From: Cryptomeria japonica | Taxonomy: Eukaryota; Streptophyta; Pinopsida; Cupressales; Cupressaceae | Length of the DNA stretch: 64,000 bases | NCBI RefSeq assembly: GCF_030272615.1 | Contig: NC_081406.1 | Location: 216,760,997-216,824,996 of the forward strand | Direction of reading: 5' to 3' | Shown: piece after piece, positions 11,437 to 23,620 of the stretch | Layout of the letters: every line of letters starts with the position of its first letter | How positions within the stretch are numbered: position 1 is the first letter of the stretch | Program-made: the position numbers and the translations under genes | The notes under the pieces: generated by a model | Told to the model about the DNA's origin: nothing | The model's input: the letters and a program-made list of their open reading frames with translations, nothing else | The model's database searches: none

Positions 11437-11896
11437 CCAAAACCTAAGACCAAATGTGTAGGTCGGCTTACTAAGAATATTACAATTAAATCAATTACAA
11501 ATGAATCAATATGAGATGCATCATGTTGGCTTAATGCATTTACAATAATAACCAATAAATCATCTCCATAATGTGTCGTTCTGATCTGGAATAGATAACA
11601 CTTGCCGATCCATAACCTAGACCAATTTGCCAATAACAACAAATATGCAAACTCGATTAGACCAATAACCAAATCACCCAAACCATGTCTTTGACATAAC
11701 CAAGTAATCTCTAGATGACAACAGATCATCCTTATTGTTGGTAAACAATATAACCTGTAGGTGAACCAAATACTGGTGACTGTGCAAAGTCATTGAACAT
11801 GCCGATGAACATAACCAAAGATCTCTAGTGCTGATAAGTGTTGACAAGTGTTGAGATCAATGACAAAACCAATACAACACATCCATAATACCAACA

Positions 11897-12730
11897 AGCT
11901 CAACATATGAAAGGGTAGAGGAGACTTATCTCTCTATGTACATTTCATAGGGATGAGCTTTTTTTTCCAACTACATGCTAAGATTGAGATTACCACTCTA
12001 AGATGCAAGAGTATGTTACTTATGTCTCCCTCACCACTTCTACTTCAATTCTCAAACATAAGAAAATGAACTCCAAGAAATGAAAGGGGTTTCATCAACC
12101 CCTAAACCTATGAAGAACATATAGGAATTCAAACTTAAATATTTGTCATCTTTGTATCCCCTCTCCAAGACACATTCTTCCACAAATTCTTATGCACATG
12201 TGAGACTTTGGGAGGTGTGGAGTGTACTTGTACACTTTTTTCAACACCTCTTATAAGGTGGCTCACACGTGTGAATCTTGTTGCCAATCTCAAGTTCATT
12301 AATGAATCTTAGGGAGTCGGAGGTGATAGTGATTTAAAAACTTCAAGATTTGTCTCATTTATTCATGTGAACTTTTGAACTAACATATATCATTTCCTAA
12401 GGACAATACAACATGTTCTAATAGCCTCTAATCCATATGTATAGACCCTAGGGGTCTATAATTTTTCAAGAACTAATAAAATTGACTATAATTCAACACC
12501 TTTTAAAACCTCTCTTAAGAAAAATATCAAAATTCAATCTTGATTAAGGGTTCCCAACCATAATCCGCACTTACACATTTAAATCACATTGTTTAACACT
12601 TAATATCCCCACAAAATAGTCTTATACATAAACCACAATATTAATCCCTTCAAAGCACAATTACACGAAGACATTATGCAGTAAACCCTAATTATCTTCT
12701 AGGTCAAAAGGATTGAAAATATATTGAAGG
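11897..12730. other. Intergenic DNA right of C1
   Basis: No gene or recognisable element. It continues the sequence interrupted by C1, as shown by the target duplication. Confidence 0.45.
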
Positions 12731-12734
12731 GCAC

Positions 12735-14032
12735 ACAGTATAGTAAGAAGGGGGAAGGGTCGAATTAGTATATCCTAATTTCAACTCAAATAAAGATTAA
12801 TCATGAAATATTACTTCTTCAAGCATAGATCATGAAACATCAAAGTAACTTTATCCAGATCCTAATATTCTTAATGACACAACTATTAAACAACATAAAA
12901 GAACAAACATTCACATAATAAACACCATTTATGCATGGAGACCCAAGATGTGAAATACCATAGTGAGAGTAGTTATTTGGATCTACTATCCAAATCCAAC
13001 ACCACAATGAAATGAATCAATTACAATATGAAGTAGGCACCAACCTATTAGAGACATAAATACCCTATTATGTTTACAGGTACCAATTTATTGGGGACAC
13101 CAATCCTCTACATAAAGATATTAACACTAGGGTATGTGCAAGATCATGAGGGGCCAAACTAGTGTTAAAAACACCACAAGACTAGGAGGAGGGTGAATTG
13201 GTATGGACCTTCAAAAACTTTCCTTTTTAAACAATTAAACTTCAAACCACAATTAAATTATTGCTACAATTATGAAAAAGGAAAGCACAAAACACAATGC
13301 ACACATCAACACCAAATTTATGTGGAAACCCTAAACAGGGAGAACAATAGAAAGAATCACACTCACAATATGAATAGCTAATTACAATGTCTAGGCTCGA
13401 GGCCATGAAGCTTGCCCCTGAAAGGACTTGCAAGACTAAGGTGCACAAACTTAGGGAAAGATACACAGGTGCACAAACTGCCAAAATGGACACACCTTCT
13501 TCTGACTGATGTAGAGGATCAAATGAACTAAAATGAACAAGATTTAAACTGATCATAAAATTATCCTTGAACCACTATGTCAAGTGACCAATACCATGGA
13601 AAACATATATGACAACAAACACTATCTCAAAGCTCTACACAAACTATCATTCGTGCTTCTACTATACTAGATCTACTTGTGCATCATTCACATTCACTTC
13701 ACACCATTTCACTGATGGAAATAGGGCAAACAATTAAGATGGGGTGGGTGAATTAGTTATCACAAAACTTACGCAAATTAAACTTATTCTCGGATCTAAT
13801 GATTAACCATCAAAGCATAAATGAACAACACAACATGAACACACATAACACCAAGATTTTTGACATGGAAAACCCAGTCAAGGGAAAAACCATGGTGGGA
13901 ACCTACCCATAATATGATTATACTCCATTAGAAGTATAGAATGATTACAATGGGGAACACACATTTATTAAGGCACACTGCCTAGAGCTCACTGTTCACA
14001 ACAACGACGACTATGTTGGGACTCAGAAAATT
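12735..14032 (-). repeat. Three successive decayed copia-type LTR fragments
   Basis: Three G-rich blocks, each followed by 'gaatta', lie near 12750, 13190 and 13745. The second and third are followed by LTR-like text such as 'gtggaaaccctaaacaggga' (13322) and 'gggaaaaaccatggtggg' (13882). This is the same order as in the minus-strand LTRs of C1 and E1, so these look like pieces of related LTRs in minus orientation. No intact pairs or target duplications were found. Confidence 0.45.
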
Positions 14033-16830
14033 TAAGTCAATTTGAGAGGCTTATTTCAAAGAAGGGTAAAATGAAGCCATCATCCTCCCCTCGTGTGCCT
14101 ATCAAAAGTGAAGGCAAATGAAAGTTTCAAACAAATGAAATTGGCATAAAGCCAATCTTCCCCTGCCTTGCGTGGTATGATTAATGGGAAATGTATTAAT
14201 TGAAATCTTTTAAGCAAATTCCTCTTGGCGGAATTCTCCCTATGTGGTGTGGAGTAGGCAATTACACTTCAAGTAGATTTCATTCGCAAGTTTATAGTCT
14301 TTTTCCCCTGCATATGGCATTGGAAAGCTTCAGGAAAATGCTATTGGTGAAACCAAACTCCAACAACATCTGCCAGTCCATGGATGGCAATGAAAGAGTT
14401 AAAGACATTAGAAACTTCCAAACAAACTTTCAAGGGAAAGCCTTTATCCCACATTGGTTGTGGGAAGGGCATTTTTTGTATTCAAATTAAAATCCCCATG
14501 CATATCAAGTGTCTAAAGCTTAAAGGCTTTTGACAAAAAAGCATGCGCCCAATGGACCCCACATGCACGCGCATCTCAAGGTGTCCAAATTTTAGGACAG
14601 GCTGGTGAGAAGAGGCTAAGGGTCATGCAAATCAAGAAGATTCAATGACAGATTCGAGGAAGATCAATAGTGGAGTAAAATTCTAAGACTATCAACGACT
14701 GTCACTGTACCACATTTGTGAAGTGCCCAAAATGTTATGCATCATGACATGGTGACAAGGTGTGCCCAGGTCCAGGTGGTGCGTCCAAGTGGCAAGATAG
14801 CCAAATGCATGGACACATCAGGAAGTGACACATGGTGGGCCCGACAGAAGGGGTGAGTGGAAAAAACCAACTTGAGACCTCACGACCAAAGAAATTTCAT
14901 TAACAGTCTCCAGCTCGCTGGCATAAAATGCTAACACCCAAAAAACTCAAGACCTTGCGAGTGGAAGATCAAGGTTGATCCAATGGTGGTCACTAGGGCA
15001 CGATGGGGAATCACTCGTTGGCATATCCCTCGTGACCCAACAACAAAGAAGAGCTTCATTTTGACGGTTAGTGAGGCCGTGCTAAGGTGGTAGGGTAGGG
15101 ACTCTAGAGCCAATCACATGGTGACACATAGTAAAAGGGAGCACCTAAGAAGAAGCTAAAGGTCGAGCAAGTCAGGCAGATCAGATGGCGGTCGTTGATC
15201 CATGATTAGAAGTTGCACATTGAATATCCATTGTGGATCAGCGACAAAGAAGAGCCAAGGCCTAAGGTGGGTCCGGTGGTGCTGACGTGGTGAACGGGTG
15301 GATTCGTGGACAAACTAGGAGGCGCTACATGGCAGAGCAGAAAGGGAATAAATCAAGATTGAATATATAGTTTCAGACTATAGTGAAAATGAAGAGATTT
15401 AACTGCTTGGTTGCACTTGGCTGCATGAAAATGGTTGATGGGTTATTTTTACACGAATATACAAGTGTGATATACTGTTAGAAAGCTCATGAAATGAGGA
15501 GTTCATTTCTGTAATCAGTTTTAAAACTTGTCAAATATCTAGAGAACGATTTCCACGGGAGTGATGGAAAGAATATTTTTAGAAGGAGTGGGACACTTGT
15601 CATTGATAGATGGAGATCTGATCTTTTTCCCTCTTCTATATATTCTAAGTTCTTCTCTTTTGTAAGGGTTCCAATTTTTGAGAAATTCTCGAAGGAAGAT
15701 TTCCAGGAGAGGTTCCTTTGATGGCATTTTTCATTTTTTTCAAATGATAGTGTCTCATATGGGTTTTTCAATGTTGTCTTTGCTGCAGGTTTTGTTTCAC
15801 TTTGCAGGTTTACACATATGCAAGGCATATGTGAGTTTCCACCAAATCGTCGCCAAAATACCATTTAAATTTATACAGTTTCATTTTATCAAGGGTAATT
15901 TGGATTTGTCTCTTTCAATTTTCTCTGAGAGTGTAATGTTTCTCTTTTGGGTATTCTTCAAGGAAGGATTTAAATCCTGAAATCCAGCATTAATGATTTT
16001 GAATGTATATTGGATATATAAGTATGATTTTGTGATAGAGCAGAGGATTGTATTAATGTAAGGCATTAATACATGAAAATTTAATGTCGAAAGTAGCTTG
16101 CATCTGAGATTTCTCTTTCAGTTTTATGTATGACTCTATGGCCAGGATTAGGCACTGGTCTTTTATAATGTTGAAGGATTGTCAGAACAACATTTTAAAG
16201 AATCAAATCATAATATCTTTCTTTTCTGTTTTGTGGAATTGTTCCACTTATCTCATGTTTAGACTTGTCAAGTTGTCAATGTAGATTTATCCTATCTATA
16301 GTACCCTCCTTGTTTTTGAACCTTTAATGAGATCTATCTGCTTCTATTGATGGTGGCTTGTGTGTCATTGGTCTAATTGTATGCATCAAAGGTACACCCA
16401 CCTAGGTTTTGCAGAGCTTGAAGAGTAGAAGGATTTTTATCCTTGTTATGTTGTCCCAAGCCCTGAAGTATTTCATAGATTAAAATTGGTTACTTCATAG
16501 GTAAATTGCAGGTGAACTTGGGTTTTCTCTTTTTTGAGAACAACAAACTACAACCCGGGGAAAAATCACTATCTTACAAATAGATTCAGATCATATTCGG
16601 AAGATCATGAATTGGAAAATAGAATCTCCTAATTCTTGGTTACAGATCCGGTTAAGCACATGACAACTTCTCTTCTTCTCATACTTCCTCTCTAACTCTG
16701 AAAGATGTATACATTTAGCACACATGCATTCTAATTCTCATCCATACACAACACCACCCAATTACAAAGATATTAAATTTATTTATAGATGACATCAACC
16801 TTGTGAAGATCATCAAGGTCATCTCAACAC
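14033..16830. other. Unassigned repeat-like DNA left of G1
   Basis: A possible LTR start (TGTTGGGACTCAG) lies at 14033, but I could not find its partner. The last 300 bp (about 16530-16830), with 'acccggggaaaaatcac', may be the missing left part of the C3 LTR cut off by G1. The open frames at 14200-14490 and 15487-15980 show no recognisable domain. Confidence 0.35.
14520..15330. repeat. GC-rich block with degenerate internal repeats
   Basis: Base composition shifts from AT-rich to near-balanced. Similar strings recur, for example 'agaagaggctaagggtc' (14609) and 'agaagaagctaaaggtcg' (15147), 'catggtgacacatag' (15118) and 'agtgacacatggtggg' (14823), and 'acaaagaagag' (15043 and 15244). It resembles the U3 or leader of a gypsy-type LTR element, but no coding part is attached. 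Confidence 0.4.
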
Positions 16831-17611
16831 TGATGCAGGAGAATCCATGGTCTATAAGCAATCTTGCATCAACCAAAAATATCTCCTTAGTTCTGTTCTT
16901 GTTTAGTTCTGGTAGCAGATTTTTGTGTTTCTTTTAGTGTGTTCTGGTATTTGGTTCTTTTTTTGTTGCGGATCAGATTTTTTAGTTTCTAGACTTTCTT
17001 TCGCTCATCATTTCATATTTTCAATTGATTTGGATTCTTTTCTAGAGAGTTATTCCTTTCGAAGAATCTGTTTCTCGGTTTCGGAGTAGTTTGGAGCTTA
17101 ACAAGTAGTTGGTGATTTCTTCTCATGTAGGGTGATTTCTTGCCTTGTGGATCTATTTGGTGCCTTGATCGATGTTCTTGATTCCTTGGCCAACCTCCCT
17201 TTTGATCTGTGCCTCTTGGTTGTTCTTTTCTGGAGGATTTTCCTTTCATTATTAGGGCTGACCTATTTGCACATTTCATTTCCTTTCTTGGTAAATGTAA
17301 TCTTTTGTGGTTGATCCAGATGTTTGGAGGGTATATATATTGTTATTTTTTACTCTTAGGAGGATTTCAAAGGTTATGAGGATATAGTTTCTGGAATTGT
17401 AATCTGGATGCTTCTTGGGGGTCCTGAAGGATTGTAATCTGGCAATAGTTTGAAACAAGGCATGCTAGCTTGCATGTAACCGGATGATTACCGGATGTTC
17501 TATGATGATAATACAATGATGTCGATATCTGATTTTGTGTTTTATCCATTTTTTCTTATTGCATGATCTGGTCAATTCTCTTTGAGGACCCACCGGACCA
17601 TGGCTGCCCCA
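16831..17611 (+). repeat. G1 5' LTR
   Basis: 781 bp, homologous to the split copy at 20932-21352 and 27370-27745. The end 'ggaccatggctgcccca' stands 2 nt before the primer site. Confidence 0.85.
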
Positions 17612-17613
17612 AG

Positions 17614-17625
17614 TGGTATCAGAGC
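17614..17625 (+). other. G1 primer binding site (initiator Met tRNA)
   Basis: TGGTATCAGAGC, an exact match to the usual plant initiator-Met primer site. Confidence 0.9.
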
Positions 17626-17776
17626 TGGTTGTGAACCTTGAGGCATTCCTTTAGGTGAACAGATTGTCAAGTGGAGGAAGGTTGCGAGCGTGTTCAATAG
17701 ATAGCCAAGTGTTAGGAAATTGAAATAGGTAGCCCGATCACCAAGTTGAGGTAGTTGCATCAAGGAAAAGGAGGAG

Positions 17777-18720
17777 ATGTCTCCTAGAAGGATGAACCCC
17801 CGGAGGGTAGAGCAGATGATGGAGGATTTCAAGACTGAGATGAGGAATGAGATACGAAATGCATTGGTTGATTTGTGAATGAATCCGGAGTCTGAGGATG
17901 AGTATGAAGAGGCTAGAGAGGAGCTTGAGGCTGAAGAAGCTAAAGGACCAGAAGATGAAAGAGAAGAAAGATTTCTGAGAGCGGTGGCACAAGTGAGTAA
18001 AGTTCATAAAGTGGAGGTTTCAAACTTTTCTAGGACACTAAATCTAGAAGATCTGATTGATTAGATCAAAGAGTTGGAGGACTATTCTGAGTTTGAGGAT
18101 ATTAAGGATCCATAAAGATTCTGATTGGCAGAGACTAAGTTGAAAGGGCATGTTTCTTTATGGTGGAAGGAGTCACATAAAGATAGAGTTGAGAATGGTG
18201 AGATGCAGATCACCCAGTGGAAGCATATGGTAGTGATATTGAAAGCTAAATTCATTCCAGGAGACTATGAGTTGGAGTTGTTCAAGAAGTTGCAGAACTT
18301 GAAGAAGAGGAACATGAGTGTGAAGGAGTATACCGTGGAATTCTAAATGGTAATATGATTAAATCTGGACATTGAGAAATGGATAGAGAGAAGGTGGATA
18401 GGTACATAAATGGACTTGCATTTAACATTCAAGATGAGATGAGTATGTTGAAGATTTCCACAATTGAAGAGGCTTACCAACATGCTTTGAAGGATGAGGA
18501 GAAAGTTAAAAGAAGACAAAAAAACAATCCTAGAGGAAAGGAGAGATATAAAGGGCAGATGAGTGGAAGTATAGAGAAGAAGAATGTTGAAGAAGAATCA
18601 AAACCTAAGTGGAGTAAAGAACTGGATCAGATGGTATAGATAAAAGGGAGTGGTAGAGAATTTTAAGGTAAATGTTTCAAGTGTGGAGAAACCAGGCATA
18701 GATCTTTTAAGTACAAGCAA
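17777..18720 (+). pseudogene. G1 gag, broken
   Basis: ATG at 17777. After an acidic N-terminal segment the retrotransposon gag core is clear: 'LKGHVSLWWKESHKDR' (18140-18190), 'WKHMVVILKAKFIPGDYELE' and 'LKKRNMSVKEYTVEF'. 'DREKVDRYINGLAFNIQDEM' follows in another frame, so a frameshift lies near 18350-18380. The zinc knuckle near 18670-18715 is degenerate: the conserved Gly and the last Cys have become Arg and Tyr, both by G-to-A. Stops near 17876, 18062, 18113 and 18122 fit C-to-T or G-to-A changes at Arg, Trp, Gln and Arg codons. Confidence 0.82.
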
Positions 18721-19109
18721 GGAATGGCAAGGAATTATGTGGAAAATGAGGATCAAGAAGTTAGAGTTACCGGTGATAATGTGTTGGAACTAGAGCAGGG
18801 AGAATCCCTTATGTTCAGAAGAGTCTTGATAGAGAAGAGAAGTGAAGATACTGGATCTACTTAGAGGAAGAATATTTTTCGGATTGTGTGTAAATTTGGT
18901 GGTAAGTGTTGTAAATTTATTGTGGATAGTGGAAGTACTGATAATTTGTTATCTGAGGAGATGGTAGAGAAGCTTGGATTGAAGAGGCTTAAGCACCCTT
19001 GTCATTACAAGGTGATTTGGTTGCAAGATGATCAAAAGTTAGAAGTAAAAGAGCAGTGTTTTGTGAATTTTAATGTTGGGCCTTTTAGGGATGAGGTCTT
19101 ATGTGATGT

Positions 19110-20361
19110 TGCTGGAATTTGATCATTCATACTAAATCAATAATGTGTGGTTGCTTAATGCAACTGATATATGTCTGTTGTGCAGAGAGTTTAGATTTAT
19201 GTATGATGACTATTTTGTTTGTTTTCATTGATGGCAACTATGTTTCTTTAAGTCATCTAAGTCCTGCAGTTCAACCAACTAGACTTAACAAGTAAAGTAG
19301 AGACAATTTTTATCAAAACTGGTAATTAGGACCTCAACCGGTAAATGACAGACAGTGTTAAATTTTGACAACCGGTACATGAAAATCATGAAGCTTGTGA
19401 TGATGTGGTTTTATAGAAGTATTGAAGACTATCAGATGAAGATATGTTCATGACTACACATGTTGAACCAATCAGGTGAACAAGATTTGTTTGACAAAAC
19501 ATATTAGTTGATGGAGACTTAATCGGTAGTGATGAAAATCACTCAGATCAGTAAAACGACACATAGTTGGATTTCTTATGTCGATGGCCTACATAACTAA
19601 AGCATACAATACAATATTGTCTAGATGCATTGAACCTAGGGAATTGTAATAAGGTTCTAGCCGACCTTATGATAATTTTAATTGTGTGATGACGTATGAA
19701 AAGATATATATGATCTTGATAGTGATATAGGTGATGAATCAATTTTGTATTTTTGATAGTGCGAAGATCAGAGGAGTTGACAGATGAAGTCTTTTTGATG
19801 TTTTAATTTTCTAAAGTGGATCTTATCAGACACAAAAGGTGTTATACTGATATTATTTGTACTTGTTGTCTTCCTAACAGTTGCAACAAGAAAATCCTCG
19901 TAGAAGGTCACTCCTAATAAGGTGCAGTAAGATCCTAACAATTTTGATCATTAAATCCTTTAACCAGGCGACACATTAACTTGTGTTTACAAATCCTAAT
20001 AACTTGGGTAGCTCCTAATAGGGTTGGTCCTCACAGACCTTATTGTATAGCTCTTAACCAGGCTTAGACACTTCTAACAGGGTGTGCCCCTAACCAGGTT
20101 TTGTAGACCTTAACTGATCAGATCTCTATACTACAGATAGTGGATCTTGTGGGTACTAACCCCCACCATGGTTTTTCCCATTTGGGTTTTGCATGTATAA
20201 ACTCTTGTCTCGTGTGATTTATGCTTTGTGTGGTGATTGCATACTTGGTGTTATTTCTTACATGTCTATTGAGTTTTAAGTTAGTAAAATTGATATTCAA
20301 ATTTTTATTATTTTTACTATCATTGATTCACTCCCCCTCTCAATGCCTTATAAGTTCATCA
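19110..20361 (+). mobile_element. S1: solo LTR inside the G1 protease
   Basis: 1,252 bp from TGCTGG to TTCATCA, flanked by perfect 5-bp duplications GATGT (19105-19109 and 20362-20366). It contains the copia-type LTR landmarks: 'cattgatggcaac' near the start, 'ccaccatggtttttccc' near 20162, and the C-rich hairpin near the end. There is no internal coding region, so it is a solo LTR left by recombination between two LTRs. Confidence 0.9.
20321..20345 (+). promoter_or_regulatory. C-rich hairpin near the S1 LTR end
   Basis: Perfect 6-bp arms CATTGA and TCAATG enclose TTCACTCCCCCTC. The arms differ in sequence from those of C1, E1, C4 and E2 but are again complementary. The hairpin ends 16 nt before the LTR end. 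Confidence 0.65.
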
Positions 20362-20420
20362 GATGTTTTCTCTATGAGTGCTTGTCATGTTTTATTGGAG
20401 AGACCTTGGTAGTTTGATAG

Positions 20421-20860
20421 AGGAGCCATCTATGATTGTAGAAGAAACCTAATCACTAATGAGAAGGATGGGCAAAAGTTCACATTGGATTCCTTGAGGG
20501 AAAAAGAGAAGGAAGTGAGGAACTTGAGTCTTGAAAATAGCTATAGTGTTGAGAAGTAGGTTACAGAGGTTGCACCGGATGGTGGCATAGATTTGCAAAA
20601 GGATTTGGTAGATAAGCCTGATAGTAGGAAGGAACCAGATGGTGATATGGTTATGATGGCAAACCGGATGACATCTTGTGGAAAGAATAAATTAGTGTTA
20701 CAATAGAAAGAGAGTATTATTCAGAGACAATATGCACATCTAAAGCAAGGGAAGAGAAATAAAGAGAACCAAGAGTTAAAGAATCTAGTTGAGGTTCTGG
20801 AGGAGGTAAGGAAGAGGTTTGTAGACAAAGAAGATGTTTGGATCAGAAATGAGCATGGGA
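20421..20860 (+). pseudogene. G1 charged tail after the protease
   Basis: A Lys/Glu-rich, probably coiled-coil coding stretch ('REKEKEVRNLSLEN', then 'SRKEPDGDMVMMANRM', 'ENQELKNLVEVLEEVRKRF') runs from the protease to about 70 bp before the 3' LTR. The same tail occurs on the minus strand in G4 (54350-54162). Pol would normally start here, and no RT motif is found. Stops are present. Function is unknown; it may be a structural domain of the Gag-protease product. Confidence 0.6.
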
Positions 20861-20931
20861 TTTATATCCAAAATCCTTTTCGATGCTCATGAGTTGCCTC
20901 TCATGGAACATCTCTTTCTACCTGGTATGTT

Positions 20932-21352
20932 TGATGCAGGAGCATCCTTGGTCTCTAAGAAATGTTTCATCAACCAAAAATATTTCCTTAGTTTTGGTCT
21001 TGTTCAGTTCTGGTAGTAGATTTAAATGTTTCTTTTAGTGTGTTCTGGTAGCTGGTTCTTTTTCATTATATATTAAATTTTTTAGTTTCCAGGTTTTCTT
21101 TTGTTCATCAATCAAAATTTTCAATTCATTTGGATTATTTTATGGAGAGTTATTCCTCTCAGAGTGTCTGTTTCTTGGTTTCAGAGTAGTTTTGAGCTTA
21201 ACAACTAGTTGGTGATTTCTTCTCATGAGAAGTGATTTCTTAGCTTGCAAATCTATTTGGTGCCTTTCTTCATGTTCTTGAGTCTTTGGGAGACCTCCCT
21301 TTTGATCTGCACCTCTTGGTTGTTCTTTTCCAGAGGATTTTCCTTTCATTCT
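20932..21352 (+). repeat. G1 3' LTR, left part
   Basis: First 421 bp of the LTR, cut by C2 after ATTCT. Confidence 0.88.
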
Positions 21353-22246
21353 TGTTGGGAAAAATGGTGTCTCAACCTTGCATTTATGCGAGGTTACTAT
21401 TTATAGTAAGTTTTCATTTGAGCACGAAATGGTGCGAAACTCTCCCTGAAGCTTTTGGTTGGCTAGATAAGCATTTCGGTAAAGTTGCGTTGCAAGGTCA
21501 CAACTAGTTTTGAAGATATTAAAGTTTTCGTCTTGGAGGGGTGCGATAAAATGTTTAAAATTAATTTTGGGGGCTTTAGAGGCTTTGAAATGCCCTGAAA
21601 AGTGGTCATAACTAGTGCAGCTAGTTACGAGGTGATAGAGCACTTCATGAGCTTTCCGGTGCTTCAAACGGTTCGTCAATCGGACATCCGGTTCTCAAGT
21701 TATGGCCTCTGGAAGTTTGTACTCCTGAAATAGGAAAAATAATTTGTATTGGATACATAAATGAGCTGTAAAAGGGAGTGACACGTGTTGATGTGTGCTT
21801 TAACATGTCATAGGGAATCTAGAAGGGAGATAAGGTCAGCTACACCTTATTGGGTGGTTTTAGCCCATGGTTTTGTAATACCGTTTGACGGTTTCTTGTA
21901 TTGTATCTCCTATTTATGAGGTGTGTGAGATAGAGGTTGTGTGTAAGAGTCTTATGGCTATTGAGTTGCCTCTGAATCTCTGATTAGTGGTACTCCTACG
22001 AAGAGCTTTCTCTACAAGTATGTTGTAATCTATTTTTGATTGCTGAATAAAATATTGGGCTTCTTTTGGAATGTGGGATTTTTCTCCCGAAAGGGTTTTC
22101 CCCACGTAAATCACTATGTTGTGGTATGAATGTTGTTATATCTATTTCTATTTTCTATAACTATTGTAAAAATCTGAAATTTTTTTGCATTACCCTCCTC
22201 TCAAGGTTAGTGTAGGAAGTTGTTTCCATTACTTTACTTCCTTACA
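21353..22246 (+). repeat. C2 5' LTR
   Basis: 894 bp, begins TGTTGGGAAAAATGG and ends CTTACA. Confidence 0.93.
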
Positions 22247-22248
22247 AG

Positions 22249-22260
22249 TGGTATCAGATC
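22249..22260 (+). other. C2 primer binding site
   Basis: TGGTATCAGATC, 2 nt after the LTR, close to the initiator-Met primer consensus. Confidence 0.85.
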
Positions 22261-22370
22261 CTGATCACCTTTGGTTTCAATTGTGGGCAGTTGGGTTTTG
22301 TGAACTAATCTAGATTTGAGTGGGAGCTTGTGTAGAAGACACTTTTTGATCTTGTTGCAGGAATATTTAG

Positions 22371-23200
22371 ATGGCGAGTTCGTCAGGGAGAATAGAGGTG
22401 GAGAAATTTAATGGAAGTAATTTTGAGATGTGGAAGCTGAAGATGGAAGATCTGCTAATAGATCGAGATCTTTGGGATGTTGTTGATGCGAATGTCCAAA
22501 GGCCCTCAGATCCTACTGTGGCAGCTTAGTATGATGTTATGGACCGAAAAGCCAAGGGTCTAATCAAATTGTGCCTAGTAGACTCTGTTCTAATCAATGT
22601 CCATGAAGAAAACTCTGCAAAGAAGCCATGGACTAAGCTTGGTGAGATGTATCAAGTGAAATCTTTATTAAATCAAATTTTCTTAAGAAAGAAATTGTAT
22701 TCCTTGAAGATGGAAGAGGGTGGATGAATTGCAGACCACCTGGAAGCATTCAATATGTTGGTGGCTTAATTAGTATCTGTCGGTGTTAAGATGGACGAGG
22801 AGGAGAAATGTCAGATCTTGCTTTGTTCTTTGCCTAATTCGTGGGATTCTCTTGTTATGGCTATCGGTAGTACTTCTGTTGTTTTGAAATCTGAAGATGT
22901 GGTGGGTGCCCTACTCGGTGAAGAGATGTGAAGGAAGGTATCCATTAGTTCAAAGGAAGCCCTAACCGTTCGTGGAAGACCTAAGGAGAAAGGTAAGAAG
23001 AATGAGAAGCGCGACAAGTCCAAATCCAAAGGGAGATTGAAATCTCCTAGAAAGTCCAAAGTCATTTGCTGGAATTGTGGTAAACCGGGTCACATTCATA
23101 AGGACTACAAAGAAGAAAAGAAGAAGAAAAAGAAAAAGTTTGATTTTGATTCTGAGTCTGACAAGGAAGATGGCGATGCATTTATTGCGGCTTTGGCGAC
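22371..23200 (+). pseudogene. C2 gag, four premature stops
   Basis: ATG at 22371. The copia gag core runs from 'VEKFNGSNFEMWKLKMEDLL' to 'LLGEEM'. It is followed by a very basic Lys-rich stretch and the knuckle CWNCGKPGHIHKDY, whose last Cys has become Tyr. Stops are TAG 22527-22529, TGA 22725-22727, TAA 22767-22769 and TGA 22929-22931. All sit where a Gln or Arg codon is plausible and are explained by a single C-to-T. An acidic stretch (DFDSESDKEDGD) leads into the protease. Confidence 0.9.
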
Positions 23201-23620
23201 TCATGCAGGTAATGATGTCTGGCTAATTGACTCAGGTGAATCTTTTCATATGACTTCCAATAGAGATTGGTTTTCTGAATATGAAGGATTTAATGGAGGT
23301 AAGGTGTACTTGGGTGATGATTCACCTCTAGACATTGTTGGTCGAGGTAAAGTTAGAATCAGGTTTTCTGATGGTAGAATAAAAAGGATTAATGGTGTGC
23401 TGCATATCCCTGGATTAAAACGAAACCTGTTATTTGTGAGCAAACTGAAAGATGCGGGTGTGCAGGTAGTCTTTTCTGAAGTAGGATGTAAGATGATTAA
23501 GGGTGCTATGGTAGTTGCTAGAGGTGTCAGGTTTGGCACTTTGTATAAGCTTGAAGCATACACTGTTTAGTATAATAGCACTTCTGTAAAAAGTAAATCT
23601 GCGGATACTTCACTGGAAGA
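23201..23620 (+). pseudogene. C2 protease
   Basis: The aspartic protease reads 'VWLIDSGESFHMTSNRDWF'. The catalytic Asp-Ser-Gly is intact, and the following residue is Glu where Ala is usual. 'LGDDSPLDIVGRGKVRI' and 'VLHIPGLKRNLLFVSKLKD' follow, as in other copia proteins. A TAG at 23568-23570 (probably a former CAG) separates it from the integrase part in the same frame. Confidence 0.88.

Larger units (their letters stand above)
5204..11896 (-). mobile_element. C1: complete Ty1/copia LTR retrotransposon, SIRE (Sirevirus)-like
   Basis: Two about 1.06-kb LTRs flank an internal region with gag, protease, integrase, RT and RNase H in copia order on the minus strand. The LTR ends are TG/CA type. 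The flanks are AACTC (5199-5203) and AGCTC (11897-11901), a 5-bp target duplication with one mismatch. The primer site is complementary to initiator Met tRNA. The region before the 3' LTR holds several A/G tracts around AAGGGGGAG, the multiple-polypurine-tract hallmark of Sireviruses. RT motifs (FEMSMIGE, KKFGME) also fit that lineage. The element is inactive: stops interrupt every domain and the frame shifts at least twice within pol (between 8245 and 8077, and between 7217 and 6860). Confidence 0.9.
10840..11896 (-). repeat. C1 5' LTR
   Basis: 1,057 bp; it pairs with 5204-6267. It carries the promoter of the element. Confidence 0.9.
18886..20420 (+). pseudogene. G1 aspartic protease, split by solo LTR S1
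   Basis: A retropepsin domain with 'CKFIVDSGSTDNLLSEEMVE' around the catalytic DSG, then 'VGPFRDEVLCDV'. At that point S1 (19110-20361) has inserted. When the 5-bp duplication is taken into account, the coding sequence resumes in the same frame at 20367 and continues 'SMSACHVLLERPW', the usual end of this protease. A TAG then replaces an expected Gln (CAG) before 'FDRGAIYD'. The protease is the last enzyme encoded in G1. Confidence 0.85.

Noticed and set aside
14200-14490. Plus-strand open frame of 96 codons in the G1 left flank
   Set aside because: No motif or coding bias; it lies in repeat-like DNA.
15487-15980. Overlapping open frames on both strands
   Set aside because: They overlap each other in several frames and show no family pattern.
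21401-21679. Minus-strand open frame in the C2 LTR, repeated at 26519-26797
   Set aside because: The frame is present in both LTRs only because they are copies; no coding motif is visible.
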